Shown: piece after piece, positions 1-12,120 of the stretch | How the letters are laid out: each line of letters opens with the position of its first letter | Position numbering within the stretch: position 1 is the stretch's first letter | NCBI GenBank assembly: GCA_022036555.1 | Contig: CM039128.1 | Coordinates: 25,862,719 to 25,926,718 of the forward strand | Source: Microstegium vimineum | Taxonomy: Eukaryota > Streptophyta > Magnoliopsida > Poales > Poaceae | Reading direction: 5' to 3' | DNA: 64,000 bases | The notes under the pieces: generated by a model | Databases searched by the model: none | The model's input: the letters and a program-made list of their open reading frames with translations, nothing else | Told to the model about the DNA's origin: nothing | Program-made: the position numbers and the translations under genes

Positions 1-450
1 GATCGGTCAGAAAAGAAACCTTGTTTTAACGATCGAGCATCAAACTATGGCAGGTCGATCAAAGGAAAGGGGTCAGCACATGATCGGCTGGGGGGCAAGC
101 TCAGCGTACATGACAGGCTTGGCAAGCGTATTTGTCAAGAAGAGCTTGAGGAAATGGCTGATATAAGAGTGCCCGATGAAGAAATATTTTCCAGAGATCC
201 AAACATAAGGGGTGGTGCAGATACAAGCAATAAGAGACAGTACCAACCTGTTTGGAAAACTAAGCTCCCTCAATGGTGCCCCAAGGGTCTTACAAAGACT
301 CAAAGAAGGAGGATGCAGCGCGAGCGCCAAGAAGATTTGTGTCACGATGAAAATCCTTCCAGAGGGAAATCTCTAGTTAAGCAGTGAAGGCCAAAGCGCA
401 AAGATGAGAATCCATCGGCAGATGTCAATATGTTGCCGATAGAGTCGATG
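1..450 (+). pseudogene. gag fragment of Tat-like Ty3/gypsy copy A
   Basis: This is the C-terminal part of gag of the A/B/C family. The readable piece around 154-387 has the run VPDEEIFSRDPN followed by KLPQWCPKGLTKTQRRR, which recurs at about 4800-4960 in copy B and 16230-16370 in copy C. A TGA at 385-387 replaces the tryptophan codon of copy C (KQWRPKR). At about 450 homology to gag ends abruptly and homology to the distant antisense gene begins, so gag-pro-pol is missing. The upstream end lies outside the window. No function is expected from this remnant. Confidence 0.8.
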
Positions 451-740
451 GCCTTGGGCATTTTGGCTTGGGAGCAGCACTTGGTGAGCCCTGGCGTTTC
501 GACTGTTACACTTGGGGGGCATCGGCAGGCTGAGTGAAGAGTTTGTGCACTGGGAGCAGCGCTGGCGATAAATTTGTTGGCTACAAAACGAGATGTTCGA
601 TACAAGTCAAAGGATTGTAAGAGTGGCTCTGCAATGCTTACGTGCAATAGTCAAGGAAGTGGTACAGACATTTTGGGGGAGATGTAGTAGAAGAAATTTT
701 GGTGCATAAGATATCTTATACTCCGAAATTGGGGGCCTTG
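451..740 (-). pseudogene. antisense-gene remnant and polypurine tract of copy A
   Basis: Bases 460-533 match the proline/alanine-rich exon 4 of the antisense gene in copy B (about 10216-10290), so an internal deletion fused gag to this exon. From about 590 the sequence resembles the 3' untranslated end of copy C (24100-24204). It ends with a purine-rich stretch around 725-738 (AAATTGGGGGCC) immediately before the LTR, the expected polypurine tract for plus-strand priming. Confidence 0.65.
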
Positions 741-1840
741 TGTTGACACCGTTTTTTGACACGTGTCAATATGATCTAAGGATTGTGCTGATCGGCAAAA
801 GGCTAGTCGCTGTTCCTTATCGACATCGGAATATTACCGGTCAGATTGCCGATAAAGGCAAGAATGTTGCTGATGAAGACAGGGATTTGTTGACGATGGA
901 GGAATGGAGACTGTTGATGAAGGCAAGGGGATGATGCTGATAGAAACAGGAATGTTGCCGATAGGAAAGTATTGCCGATGAAGATGGAAATCTGTCGATG
1001 AGTGGTAGATGCTACCGATGGAAGCAGGATGACGTGGCTGGTGTCAGCGGATTGCCGATAGGAGTAGAGAGAATGTTGCTGATGGAGGCAAGAAGATGTT
1101 GCCGAAGAGCGATTGCCGATGGGAACAGAAAGCTGCCTATAGAAGCGAAATAGCTGATGTCAGCAGAAAGTTGCCGATGACATTGAAGGAAAGTTGCGGA
1201 TTGAAGGAAGTCTGCCGATGGAAGGTTTCATCGTGAAGGAGATAGATATGGAAGCTGGTAATTTCATGCCAGTGTTAATAGATTTATTTCGAGTCCGACT
1301 CTTGCACGAGTCGTTTGTTTCCTTAAAAATAGAGGTGTTTGTTTAGAAAAATATTATTGTTATTTGGGTCCAACTCCTGCGCGAGTCAGTTATTTTCTTT
1401 AAAATAGGAGTTTGTTTTTTTTAGGAAGGGTACGAGTCGTATCTGTTGCCGGAGTATAAATATGTACCTAGGGGTCGTGAGAAAAAAGATATATCCAAGC
1501 ATATCAAATGAATCTATTATTTTTATCTATCTTTCCAGCAATTCACCTTTTATTCCATTAGTTTTAGTCTATCTACGAGTTCTTTCAATGCTTTGATGGG
1601 CTGCATCTCATCGACCTCCATCAACCTTGCAAGTTCCGTGTTTTGAGCAATCAGAGCTTTGACGTCCGGGCTCATTGCTGTCATCTCGTTCTGCTATTGT
1701 TCTAGTTATCCTGATCAAGTTTGAGCTTTGACATCCGGGCGAATCGCCGTTGTCTCGTTCAGATCTTGTTCTATTTATCGTCCTTGTCGATTAACTGGTC
1801 AAATCGACTGGCACACCCTCGGATATCAAATTCGGGTATA
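741..1840 (+). repeat. 3' LTR of copy A, truncated at its end
   Basis: The LTR begins TGTTGACACC, as in copy C. It aligns with the C LTRs through the segment GTCGATTAACTGGTCAAATC near 1788-1807 but loses the last 40-odd bases (the family ends GTGTCAACA). The U3 part (about 835-1215) holds a loose array of TTGCCGAT-type words every 20-40 bp, more than in the C LTRs. It stops after GGGTATA at 1840, followed by 9 unexplained bases and then an inverted LTR. Confidence 0.85.
1455..1462 (+). promoter_or_regulatory. LTR TATA box (TATAAATA)
   Basis: TATAAATA lies in GGAGTATAAATATGTACC, about two thirds into the copy A LTR, where a Ty3/gypsy promoter is expected. The same position in the copy C LTRs reads GTAAATATG, so the box is best preserved here. 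Confidence 0.55.
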
Positions 1841-1849
1841 TCAAAGAGT

Positions 1850-2690
1850 TGTTGACACAAAAAACGTCGGATCTGCGAACACCTTAGGCTTATACCCGAA
1901 CTCGATATCCAAAGGTGTGACACTTGATTTGACCAGTTAATCAACAAGGACGATAACTATAACAACGATGAATGAGACGACAGCGATACGCCCGGACGTC
2001 AAGGCTCAGATTGCTCAAAAAGCGGAACTCGCGAGGTAGACAGAGATCTTGTAGATACAGCCCGTCGAGATCATAAGAACTCATAGATAAACTATAACTA
2101 ATGCCAAAAAAGTAGATGCTGAAAAGTAAGACAAAAATAATAGATTTGTTTTATTGTATTGAATCCCTTCTCATACGAGCCCTAGGTACATATTTATACT
2201 CCAGTAGGAGGAGTTGTATACAGACATGACTCATACCTAAACAAAACTCCTACTTTTAAGGAAATAAATGACTCGCGCAAGAGTCGGACTCAAACTATAA
2301 TAATAATACTAATATTAAAACCACTAGTTTCCTTATCCACTTCCCTTACGATGAAACTTTCCATCGGTAGACTTCTTCAATCCGCAATTTCCTTCTATTG
2401 CCATCGACAACTTTCCCGCTGATTTCAGCCATGTCAACCTGTATCCATCGATAATACTCTCAATCGGCAAAATTCTCCTTTCTCTATTGGCAACACCTCC
2501 TTGATCAACAAAACATATCTTCTTTCCTCCTTAACGCTTCTTCCATCACTTCCACCATCGGCAGATTTTCCTGCTTCCATCGGCAATGAAACTGATAGCC
2601 CCTTGATGCCGATGAGGAACAATTTTTACCTCTTTAGCGATCAATACACTTGGTTTAATATTAACCCGTACAAAAAAAACGACGTCAACA
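1850..2690 (-). repeat. inverted LTR of the A/B/C family, probably solo
   Basis: Read on the - strand this is a complete family LTR of 841 bp, with termini TGTTGAC and GTCAACA. Its inner sequence pairs with 741-1840 in reverse orientation, for example the copies of the GATTAACTGGTCAAATC segment. The left flank (AGAGT) and right flank (GTGCC) do not match, so there is no target-site duplication. Directly to the right begins copy B gag in the opposite orientation. Recombination between LTRs of two different elements would give such a solo LTR; this is an inference. Confidence 0.75.
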
Positions 2691-5600
2691 GTGCCGTACG
2701 GGCAACCATCGGCAAGTTCTTTGCCGGTGCAACAAGATTTGGCAGTGATAAATCATCCCATGACGACGCCAAATCCTCAAACTGGGGTATCGATGCATCA
2801 AGGAGGCCCATTTGTCGATTATTCCAGGGTGCAGGAGCAGCAGGCGTCGGGTGGCTATCAATTATCGGCAAATCACATGCCGATGACTTATAATCCTGGA
2901 TGGACTAGTCAGATTCAACAGCAGATGATGCAACCTGGGCACCAAGTGGCGGGAGCACAACAGTACCATTACCCAATGAGTACTCAGAATGAGACATCGG
3001 TGTATCGACCGATGAATATCATGTCGCAGTATGCCCTATTAGGTGTCCAAGCTTATACATCGGCAAATCAACCGGTGCCTAATATTCAGCAAGGTGGTGC
3101 TGCGCCTATACCGATTGGATCAGCTTATCTGCCGCAAAGGCTAGAAGGAATGTATCCACTAACCCAGCCAGTTAATATTCAGCCATTCCATCGGCAAGAT
3201 CAGGATGCGTACTGAGTCGATAAAATAGCCGAAGTGATGAAAGAACAGTTCGGTATAAAGCCAAAAGTCAATACATATTCTTATTGGACGTCGTACCCTC
3301 AGACATATGACTTGATCCCTTTCCCAAATCGGTACAAGGTGCCAGATTTCACGAAGTTTTCCGGCCAAGACGACACGTCAACAATGGAGCATATCAATCA
3401 CTCCATTATTCAATGTGGGGAGGCTGCTAGCACAGATGAGCTGAGGGTAAGATTATTTTCATCCTCTTTATCTAGATCGGCATTTACGTGGTTCATATCG
3501 CTTCCTCCAAATTCTGTGATTACTTGGGCCAATCTGGAGAAGCAGTTTCACAAGTACTTCTTCTCTAGCGTTCATGAGAAGAGGATTACCGATTTGGTCA
3601 AGCTAAAACAGTGCAATGACGAATCGGTAGAAAGCTTCGTCCAAAGGCTTCAGGACATGAAGAATAAGTGCTATAGCTTAGTGTTGGATGATATGCAATT
3701 AACAGATTTGGCTTTCCAGGGATTACTACCGCACATCAAGGATAAGTATGAATCTCAGGAGTTCGAGAGCCTTAGCCATCTCGTGCAGAGAGTTGCCGAT
3801 CAACAAGTTAAAGCCTTCGAACCTAGAAAGACTTGGAATACGAAGGTATCCTTCATTGAACAAGAGGAAGAGTCTGAATCAGAGGAAGGGACATATATCG
3901 GCGTTGCTGAATGGGTAAAGGATAAGAAGCCGATATCCTGTCCGTTTGGTCAGAAAGAGGCTGAAAGATTCACTTTTGATATTACTAAAGCCGATATGAT
4001 ATTTGATCTGTTGCTTCAAGAAGGGCGGATTAAACTGGCACCTAATCAAGTGATCCCATCGGCTGAAGAACTTAGGAGGATGAGGTACTGTAAGTGGCAT
4101 GACGCAACCTCACACAGTACCAATGATTGCAAAGTCTTCAGGCAGCAGTTGCAGTCAAAAATCGAATCTGGGCGAATCAAGTTTGAAAATTCTAAAGCTT
4201 AGAGGCCGATGAAAATTGACCAGCATCCGTTTCCAAATAATATGGTGGAAACTAGTGGGAAAGTCAAAGTGCTGACGTCGGAAGTAGCCAAGAAAAATTC
4301 ATCGGTGGACCCCAAACATCAAATAGCTATGCAGGATGTAAAGGGAAAGAAGCATGCCGATGAAAGAGAAGGTAAAAGAAATGTCGATGACAGTAGCAGC
4401 TCCAAGAGGCCTCAAAGACTTGCGTCTTGTGGCGTTGTAATCACGCACAGGAGGCCACGACAGGAATATGAGCGTTCGCGAGAAGAGCAACATCGGCAGC
4501 AGGAAGAAGAGAGACGCCAAGAGTGGTATCGGCATAAAGATCATTGGAAATGCCCCTTCTTCGTCCATTGTTGGGAAGAAGGCATCAAGCTGTCCACTGC
4601 CGATAATTGTCCTGAATGCAACGGGTACTATCCTACTGATCGGTCAGAGAAGAAGTCTCGCTTTGAAGGTCAGGGTCAAGCTATGCTAGGCCGATCAGAG
4701 GAAAAGAATCAGTATATGATTGTTGGGGGCAAACTCAGTGTACATGACAGGCTTGGCAAGCGTATCCGTCAAGAGGAGATCGAAGAGAGGAGTAATGCAA
4801 GGGTGCTCGATGAATAGATATTCTCTAGAGATCCAAACATAAGGGGTAACACAAGCCGACACAGTGAGAAACAGTACCAACCTGTTTGGAAGACTAAGCT
4901 GCCTCAATGGTGTCCTAAAGGCCTGACAAAGACTCAAAGAAGGAGAATCCAGCGTGAACGCCAGAATGATCTAGGTTATAGCTCTTCGAAGGGAGAACCT
5001 CCAGTTTGGGAGTGGAGGCCAAAACACTAGGAGAGGAGTCCATCGGCAAAAGTCAACATGGTTGTTATGTTGCCGATGGAATTTATGACACCTACTGATG
5101 CTGAGGAAGAAGCTGCTAATATGGCTCAGCTAGTGCTAGATCCGATGGCACCTGTCTTTGAAAAACCTGCCGATGATGAACGACAGGATCTGAGAGCCTT
5201 ATTTGTCAAGGGCAAAGTCGATGGGCAACCGGTGTCAAAGATGTTAGTCGATGGTGGAGTGTCGATTAATATAATGTCGTATGTCATGTTCAGGAAGCTT
5301 GGGAAAGGTGACCAAGACTTAGTGAAGACGAACATGAAGCTGAAAGCTTTTGAAGGCAATGTGTCACCAGCTATGGGAGCCGTATGTATCGAATTGACTA
5401 TCGACAGTAAAACTTTGCCGACGATGTTTTTTGTAATCAGCGGCAAGGGGACCTACAATTTGCTTCTGGGAAGGTATTGGATTCACGCTAACTGCTGAAT
5501 CCCTTCTACGATGCACCAAAGCCTTGTGTAATGGGTTGGAGACAGAATTGAAGTCGTCCGGAGTGAAGTCCCGTCGATTGTTGCATCGGTAGAATCGGAG

Positions 5601-5714
5601 ACCTATGAGCAGACTAAGTGCATATCTGGTGAAGCTTGGGATACAGAATTCCTCAAGGTAGCCGATTACCGGATTACACCGATCCAAGCAGTCGGTTCTG
5701 AAGAAGAGATTTAA
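2691..5714 (+). pseudogene. gag-protease of copy B (broken)
   Basis: It encodes the capsid precursor and retropepsin. The proline/glutamine-rich N-terminal part (2691-3212) is followed by a TGA at 3213-3215 that is also present in copy C. The retrotransposon gag core spans about 3345-3570 (FTWFISLPPNSVITW). A cysteine-rich stretch near 4545-4625 (WKCPFFVHCWEEG, CPECNGYY) may bind nucleic acid. Protease sits at 5058-5498 with LVDGG in place of the usual D-T/S-G and GTYNLLLGR downstream. Additional stops: TAG 4200-4202, TAG 4815-4817, TAG 5028-5030, TGA 5496-5498, TAA 5529-5531. The frame ends at TAA 5712-5714, overlapping the pol ATG (TAATG). Confidence 0.85.
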
Positions 5715-7732
5715 TGGATCAATTCGCCGATGATGGAAAACTTGGACAGGGGTTCACATCAACCGATGATTTGCTAGAAATAGACATCGGCGACGGTAGC
5801 AAACCTATGCCAACTTTTATTAGTGCTAAGTTGGATTCCCAATGTAAGCAACAGTTGAGTGATTTATTAAAAAGAATATAAAAATTGTTTTGCTTGGGAT
5901 TATACAGAAATGTCTAGTCTAGACCGATCGATAGTTGAACATCGGTTACCTATTAAATCGGGTTTTCAACCACATCGGCAGCCGGCACGCCGGTGTAACC
6001 CTACTGTGCTGCCCGATATTAAAGCTGAGATTACAAAGTTAATCGAAACTGGATTTATTCGGCAATGCCGATATGCTGAATGGATTTCTAATGTGGTTCC
6101 TGTATATAAGAAGAACGGAAAACTTCGTGTTTGTATTGATTTCAGGAATCTCAATAAAGCTACGCCAATGGACGGCTATCTAATGCCCGTTGCCGATCTA
6201 CTAGTTGATGCTTCGGCTGGACACAAAATTATCAGTTTTATGGATGGTAATGCTAGATATTATCAAATATTCATGGCTGAAGAAGACATATCCAAAACTG
6301 CTTTTAGGTGTCCAGGTCACATCGGTTTGTTTGAATGGATCGTAATGACTTTTGGGTTGAAGAACGCTGGTGCTACTTATCAAAGAGCAATGAACTTTAT
6401 TTTTCATAAGTACATCGGTACGTTGGTCAAAATCTATATCGACGATGTGGTGGTTAATTCCGGAAACTTTGAAAAGCATCTTGCTGATCCGCGGAAGATT
6501 CTGGAGTGCACATGGGAGCATGGGCTAAAGATGAATCCAAATAAGTGCGCATTTGACGTATCGGTGGGTCAATTCTTAGGGTTCATGGTGCATCAAAGGG
6601 GCATAGAGATCGGCATAAAATCTATTGATGCAATTAGCAAAGTGGTTGCTCCTACGAACAAGATGGAGTTGCAATCTTTGATCGACAAGATTAATTTTAT
6701 TAGAAGATTTATATCTAATCTATATGGGAAGATTAAGTCTTTTAGCCCATTACTGAAGCTAATGGCCAGTCAGGAATTTGTGTGGGGAGAAAAGCAGCAA
6801 TCGGCTTTGGAAGAAATTAAGAGGTATCTGGTGAATCCTCCGGTTTTGATTCCACCTCGACATGGGAAACCCTTCAGATTGTATTTATCTACCGATGACG
6901 GTGTTATCGGGTCAGCTTTGATTCAAGAATTTGAAGGGAAAGAACGTGTGATTTATTATTTGAGTAGAATGCTGGTGGATGCTGAAACCAGGTACTCGGC
7001 CGTTGAGAAATTATATTTATGCCTATACTTGTACCAAGTTAAGGCATTATTTGCTATCAGCCGAGTGTACTGTCATATGCAAGGATGATGTGATCAAATA
7101 TATGCTGTCAATGCCGATATTGAGCGGAAGGATCGGCAAGTGGATTTTGGCGCTGTCCAAATTTGATCTGAGGTATGAATCAACTAAGGCAGTAAAAGGG
7201 CAGGTGATGGCCGATTTTGTTACTCAGCATTGCGGTACGCTAAATTCAGTAGAGATTGCTCCTTAGACTTTGTTCTTTGATGGTTCCACATGTAAGGAGG
7301 GAGCAGGTATTGGCGTTATCTTGATTTCACCCCGAGGGAAAAAGTATGAAATCTCATTGCCAATTATTGTTACTTCGACGAATAATCAGGCTGAGTACCA
7401 GGCGTTATTGAAGGGGTTGGAATTGCTCAGGGAAGTGTGTGCCGATGCCGTGGAAATCTTTGGCGATTCCATGTCGATAATCAATCAATTGGTTGGAACA
7501 TATGAGTGTCGAAGATTTTATTTGATTGCATATCATGGGAAGTGCTTGCAGTTATTAAAGGCATTCAGAGAATATCGTCTTGAGCACATTCCTAGGTTGC
7601 ATAATGAAGAAGCCAATCGATTGGTGCAACACGCTTTGGGATATCAGCCGATTCAAGAAGTAATGACATCGGTAATAGTTGCCAATGACTGGAGAAAAAG
7701 AAATTGCCGATTACTTAAGAGATCCATCTAGG
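5714..7732 (+). pseudogene. reverse transcriptase and RNase H domains of copy B
   Basis: Pol starts at ATG 5714-5716, overlapping the gag-pro stop as TAATG. An extra A in the run near 5870-5880 shifts the frame, and the main RT frame is open from 5910 to 7088. RT motifs are visible: LRVCIDFRNLNKA, ISFMDGNA, MTFGLKNAGATYQRAMNF, and the catalytic YIDD near 6435. A first, degenerate RNase H follows (FRLYLSTDDGVIGSALIQEF). A frameshift near 7040-7080 leads to the second, archaeal-type RNase H (TLFFDGSTCKEGAGIGVI at about 7267, NNQAEYQALLKGLELL). A TAG at 7264-7266 precedes it. The tandem RNase H pair marks the Tat clade. Confidence 0.88.
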
Positions 7733-8991
7733 AAAGTTGAAAGACGGTTGAGGTTTCAGGCTACCAAGTATGTGCTCCTTGATGATGAATTGTATTATCG
7801 TACAATCGATGGAGTTTTGCTCAGATGCCTTAATGGGGAGGAATCGAAGAAGTTGATGGGTGAAATTCATGAGGGAGTATGTGGAGCGCACCAATCGACA
7901 TTCAAGATGAAGTGGATGATTAGGCGAAATGAATATTATTGGCCAACAATTCTTGAGGATTGTTTTGAGTACTTCAAAGGGTGTCAAGATTGTTAGAAGT
8001 TCGGTAATGTTCAGAGGGCACCTGCGTTGGCAATGAATCCTATAATCAAGCCTTGGCCGTTTAGAGGATGGGCCATTGATCTCATCGGCCAAATTTACCC
8101 ACCATCGAGCAAGGGGCATAAATTTATACTCGTTGCCACTGATTATTTCATGAAGTGGGTTGAAGCTATTCCTTTGAAGAATATGACATCGACAAACATG
8201 ATAGATTTTGTGAAGGAGCATATTGTTTACCGATTTGGAATTCCTTAGACTATTACGACTGATCAAGGGACTATGTTTACGTCGGGGGAGTTTGATGAAT
8301 TTGCTATCGGTATGGGGTTCAAAGTGTTGAATTCTTCTCCTTATTATGCTCAAGATTGAAGAGAACCCTAGAAGCAACTAATAAGGGAATAATTAAGCTT
8401 AGCAAGCGCAAGATTGAAGAGAACCCTAGAAGGTGGCATATGGTACTGAATGAAGCTTTGTGGTCGTATCAGATGGCATGTCATGGTGCTACTAAGGTTT
8501 CGCCATATCAGTTAGTATACGGACATGATGCTGTCCTACCTTGGGAAATTAAAACTGGTTCTAGATGGTTGTTTTCCCAAGACCAGTTAGCGGCCGATGA
8601 GTATGATATCCTTATGAAGGATGAGTTAGAAGACCTAGCGGGTCATCGGCTAAGAGCTCTAATCAGTATCGAGGAGAACAAGAAAAGGGTTGCCAGATGG
8701 TATAACAAGAAGGTAAAGGTGAAAGAGTTTGTCGATGGTGATTTGGTGTGGAAACTGATTTTACCGATTGGAACCAAAAGTTCGAAGTTTGAGAAGTGGT
8801 CTCCTAATTGGGAAAGTCCTTTTCGGATAAATCAGTCTGTTCCGGGCAACGCTTATATTTTGGAGACTCTCGAAGGAGTTGCATTTTCCAGAGAAATCAA
8901 TGGTAAATATTTGAAAAAATATTATCCTAGTATCTGGATAGATGCATGCAGTGATACAAATGTAAGTACCGATGATAAAGTCGTTATGTGA
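7679..8991 (+). pseudogene. integrase of copy B (broken)
   Basis: The integrase inserts cDNA into host DNA. The HHCC zinc finger is visible as HEGVCGAH with CQDC at 7868-7995, followed by TAG 7994-7996 where copy C has glutamine. The first catalytic Asp lies in WAIDLIGQIYP (about 8070) and the second in TTDQGTMF (about 8257). A TAG at 8246-8248 interrupts between them. The Glu-bearing segment is destroyed because 24 nt at 8351-8374 duplicate 8409-8432. The C-terminal domain (8356-8991) is otherwise open and ends YPSIWIDACSD. Only 51 bp separate its stop from the stop of the convergent antisense gene. Confidence 0.87.
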
Positions 8992-9042
8992 AACATCGTC
9001 AAATGAAACGTTATATTACAAGAACAGTCGTCAAGATCATGG

Positions 9043-11859
9043 TTATCGGTACAACAAATTACAACAGGGTTTGAATAGATGAAATCGCGCGAAGGCGAAT
9101 TTGATCTGTTCTTCTATTTCCCTGGCGTCATCATCGGCAGAACCTTCGATTGGCTTGAGCTTTCTCCTCAATAAAAGGGCTTCACGGACATCGACATCTC
9201 TCTCTTGTTGTAAAGCTTTAGTGGCAGCAGGGAGTTGAGCTTTCTTTTGGCTGGCTGCGCTTAGAGCTTCGTCGACTTTCTTCAGCTCGACTAGTAGCTC
9301 TTCTTTTCGTGCCGATAGACGCGTGATCTCTTGTTCAAGCGTGCTACTAGAAGCTTCCAGACGACCGATGTCTTGATGTTTTTCATCCGCAGCTTGCTTG
9401 AATTTGAGTATCTCCTCTTCGAATTTTGCTTGAGTAGCTCTATCGGCAATGCATCGCGAAGCTCTTTGATATTGTAGTTGCCGGCTCTCGAGGAATGCCG
9501 CTTGGAAGAGCAGTTCTTCAACATCGGCAGGCAATTGGTCTTGGACATCTCTGAAAGCTACCCTTACTGCACTTGAATCTTGGATTAGTTGGGATATGTT
9601 TTGTTGTAGTTGGAGCAGCAGTGCTTCAAGTTCGGATTTCGCTTCTGCCGATAGAACGATTGGAACATGAATAAAGCTCTCTCCTTCTTCGTCGTCATCT
9701 AGGAGATTAACAGCAAAGGAGAATAAACTATTGGGAGAGTCTTGGGCCTGAAAGGATAAGAATTGAAATTTGTCAGTTAGAAGCTTATATATTGCGGAAT
9801 TATGATGAATGTTCTCAGTTTACCTGCTTTAGAGCGATTTCTCGCGTTTGGCTTGATGTAGCTGACGCAACATAATCTTGAGGATCGGCAAAAGTTGCCG
9901 ATGAATTTGCCTTGGCGGGAGGGACGGTTGGTGCTGGTGCTGGTGCTGGTGTTGAGGTCAATGCTGCTTCCACTATTGTGGCTAACCCCTGTGGCGACAG
10001 GACCGTTCCTTGGTTGGGGGTTTCATCCGGTACTGATGCTGGTGCCGATGCCGGTGCTGTTTTCATTGTTGCGGCCATCTCTTGCGGCGACAGTGCTGTC
10101 TCTTGGTCAGGAATCTCAGCCTGTGGCTGCTCAGGGATAGGTGCCGATACTGGCTCCGGTGTTGGTGTATCGGCAGGAGCTTGAGGAGATGTAGCTGGAG
10201 CTGATGGCTTCTTACGTTTTGGTCGAGGAGCAGCACTTGAAGAGCCTTGGCGTCTTGACCCTTGTGCTTGGGGAGCATCGACAGGTTGAGCCATAGAGGT
10301 TTGTACATTTGGGATGGCTGTCGATGAGCTTGTCTGCTGCAGAAGAGAATTTGGTGCAAAGTAAGTGAAAATTGTCGATTAAACATGTTATGATCGGTAC
10401 AGATAAACGAAGACTTGTTACCTGAAGGCTTGTTCCAAAACGGCGACAATGGTGATAGCATCATCGGTTGGTAATGGCCGAGTTTTGATAGTAACCTTGG
10501 GAGCTGCCTTGTGATGCATAAGGGCAGACAATGAAGGGGCCTTACTGCCGATTGTCGATGTAGGGTTCATCAGTCACAAGTTGAAGTGTTTGCCGCTCTT
10601 CCTCTTTTTAGGGATCAAATCATTAACCTATTGACAGAGGGTTAGTTACCGATGCATTTGAAAAGTTAATGAAGTAGTAATTGAAAATAAGCTTACCGCG
10701 TCATCGGGTATGATATGATCAGCATCAATCAAGTACCAATAGTAGTGTGATGATGGAGCGAATAGCTAGTCCTTCCACTCTTGCCACCAAGACTTGTATG
10801 ATTCGGTAATGAAGGATGTTGGCGCCCAAGAAGATAAGTCGATGTTAGTTACATCGACATGAGGGGAGAGAGTGACAATTTTGTTCCAATCCATAGCACT
10901 GGAGATGACCTTTCTTGGTTTTATCACGTTGATATAGCTAAGTTTGATCAGCAATTGACCGAATGCTAGCTGTCTTGCCGCTGCCGATGGATAATAGAAC
11001 TCATATGATGGATGAGAGTTCTTCCCGATCCCAACGACGTTAACCAGAATAGCTCTGGGAATGAGGGTGGCTTTCATGATTGCTTCGTTTTGTGGTATAT
11101 TCCCATTGGTGAGGTTGGAGGAGAGTGAGAATCGGTTGTCTTCATCGACATAAGGCCACCTGACTCGTTCTGCAGCAGGAATTCCGCAGTAGAGCCTCTG
11201 AAAGAACATGCCGAATTGATCAACATTGGCATCGGTTCCTGGTAGCACTATCATAGCCTCCCCGAAATTGAGTGGAGAACGGGTTGCCGATTCATCATCG
11301 TCAAAGACATAATCTTCAGATATGTCTCTTGGGAATTGTTGGCTGAACAGATCAAATTGGAGGCATTTGTGCATATGGGCGTTCAGCCACAAGTTGATGA
11401 ACCACCAAGGACCCTCCAAGGTTGCCGATGGGCTCGCCTAGCAGCAATTTTTCCGATACTTGATGTAGGAGTCGATAAACTGAACCAAGGAGGTATCGGC
11501 CAAGGGGAAATCCTCCACCGACCAAAAGCTCCGCTGCGAGAAGATACATGTTGGTAGGTCTGACTGTTCTGCCACAGAAAACGAACTTCTCCAACCACAT
11601 GTTGAGGAAGGTAGCGTGTTCCCTTGGGGCTACCGATCCAGTCTTCTGATACTCTTGGATGTATCCGGTCCAACCACCGATGTTGCGGGTACTTACCCGA
11701 CGTTCAGACTTCCTGCGGAAAAGAGTGGCAGGATCGGCAGAGGAAACGTCTAGGCCGACAAGCATATGTACATCGGCAAGTGTGGGGGTGGCTAGTCCAT
11801 GTCGAAATAAAAATGCGTTCATTGTATCGGACCAAAAGTAAGAAGCCGCAATCATCATG
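9043..11859 (-). pseudogene. antisense PMD gene of copy B, exons 2 (part) to 5
   Basis: This is the 3' part of a spliced gene opposite to pol. Exon 2 (from 11859 down to 10697) encodes a plant mobile domain (FRHGLATPTLADVHMLVGLDV, RYLLGSVYRLLHQVSEKLLL), a domain also known from MAIN/MAIL1-type proteins and transposons. Introns read GTAAGC...AATAG (10628-10696), GTAACA...TGCAG (10337-10420) and GTAAAC...TTCAG (9748-9823), all phase 0. Exon 3 is 10421-10627, exon 4 9824-10336 (Pro/Ala-rich with a basic RPKRKK patch), and exon 5 9043-9747 (acidic start, then a coiled coil). Damage: a 1-bp insertion near 11408 and TGA at 10574-10576. The protein function is unknown; DNA or chromatin binding is only a guess. 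Confidence 0.8.
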
Positions 11860-12120
11860 AACTACTACAGGATTCATTTACCGCAGCACTGGCATTTGAC
11901 ACCCGGCAGCGGACATCTTAAGCGTCCACTGCGGTAAACCGGTGGCCAGCTTGGGCAGCTGGCCACTGCGTTGCCCGCTGCGGTTATTCCATTTACCGCA
12001 GCGGGAAGCATAAGGTGCCCGCTGCGGTAAATCGATTTACCACAGCGGGCATCTTAAGGTGTCCACTGTGGTAAATCAATTTACCGCAACGGGCATCCTA
12101 TAAGGCCTGCCACGGTAAAA
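11860..12120. repeat. left subterminal repeat region of the CACTA
   Basis: At least seven copies of TTTACCGCAGCGGGCA or its reverse complement occur in both orientations, some as close palindromic pairs (for example 11998-12045). In CACTA families such subterminal repeats are the binding sites of the element-encoded TnpA-like protein. Confidence 0.85.

Noticed and set aside
1698..2010. A recent perfect palindrome.
   Set aside because: The arms differ at many positions and by indels; they are two diverged LTRs in opposite orientation.
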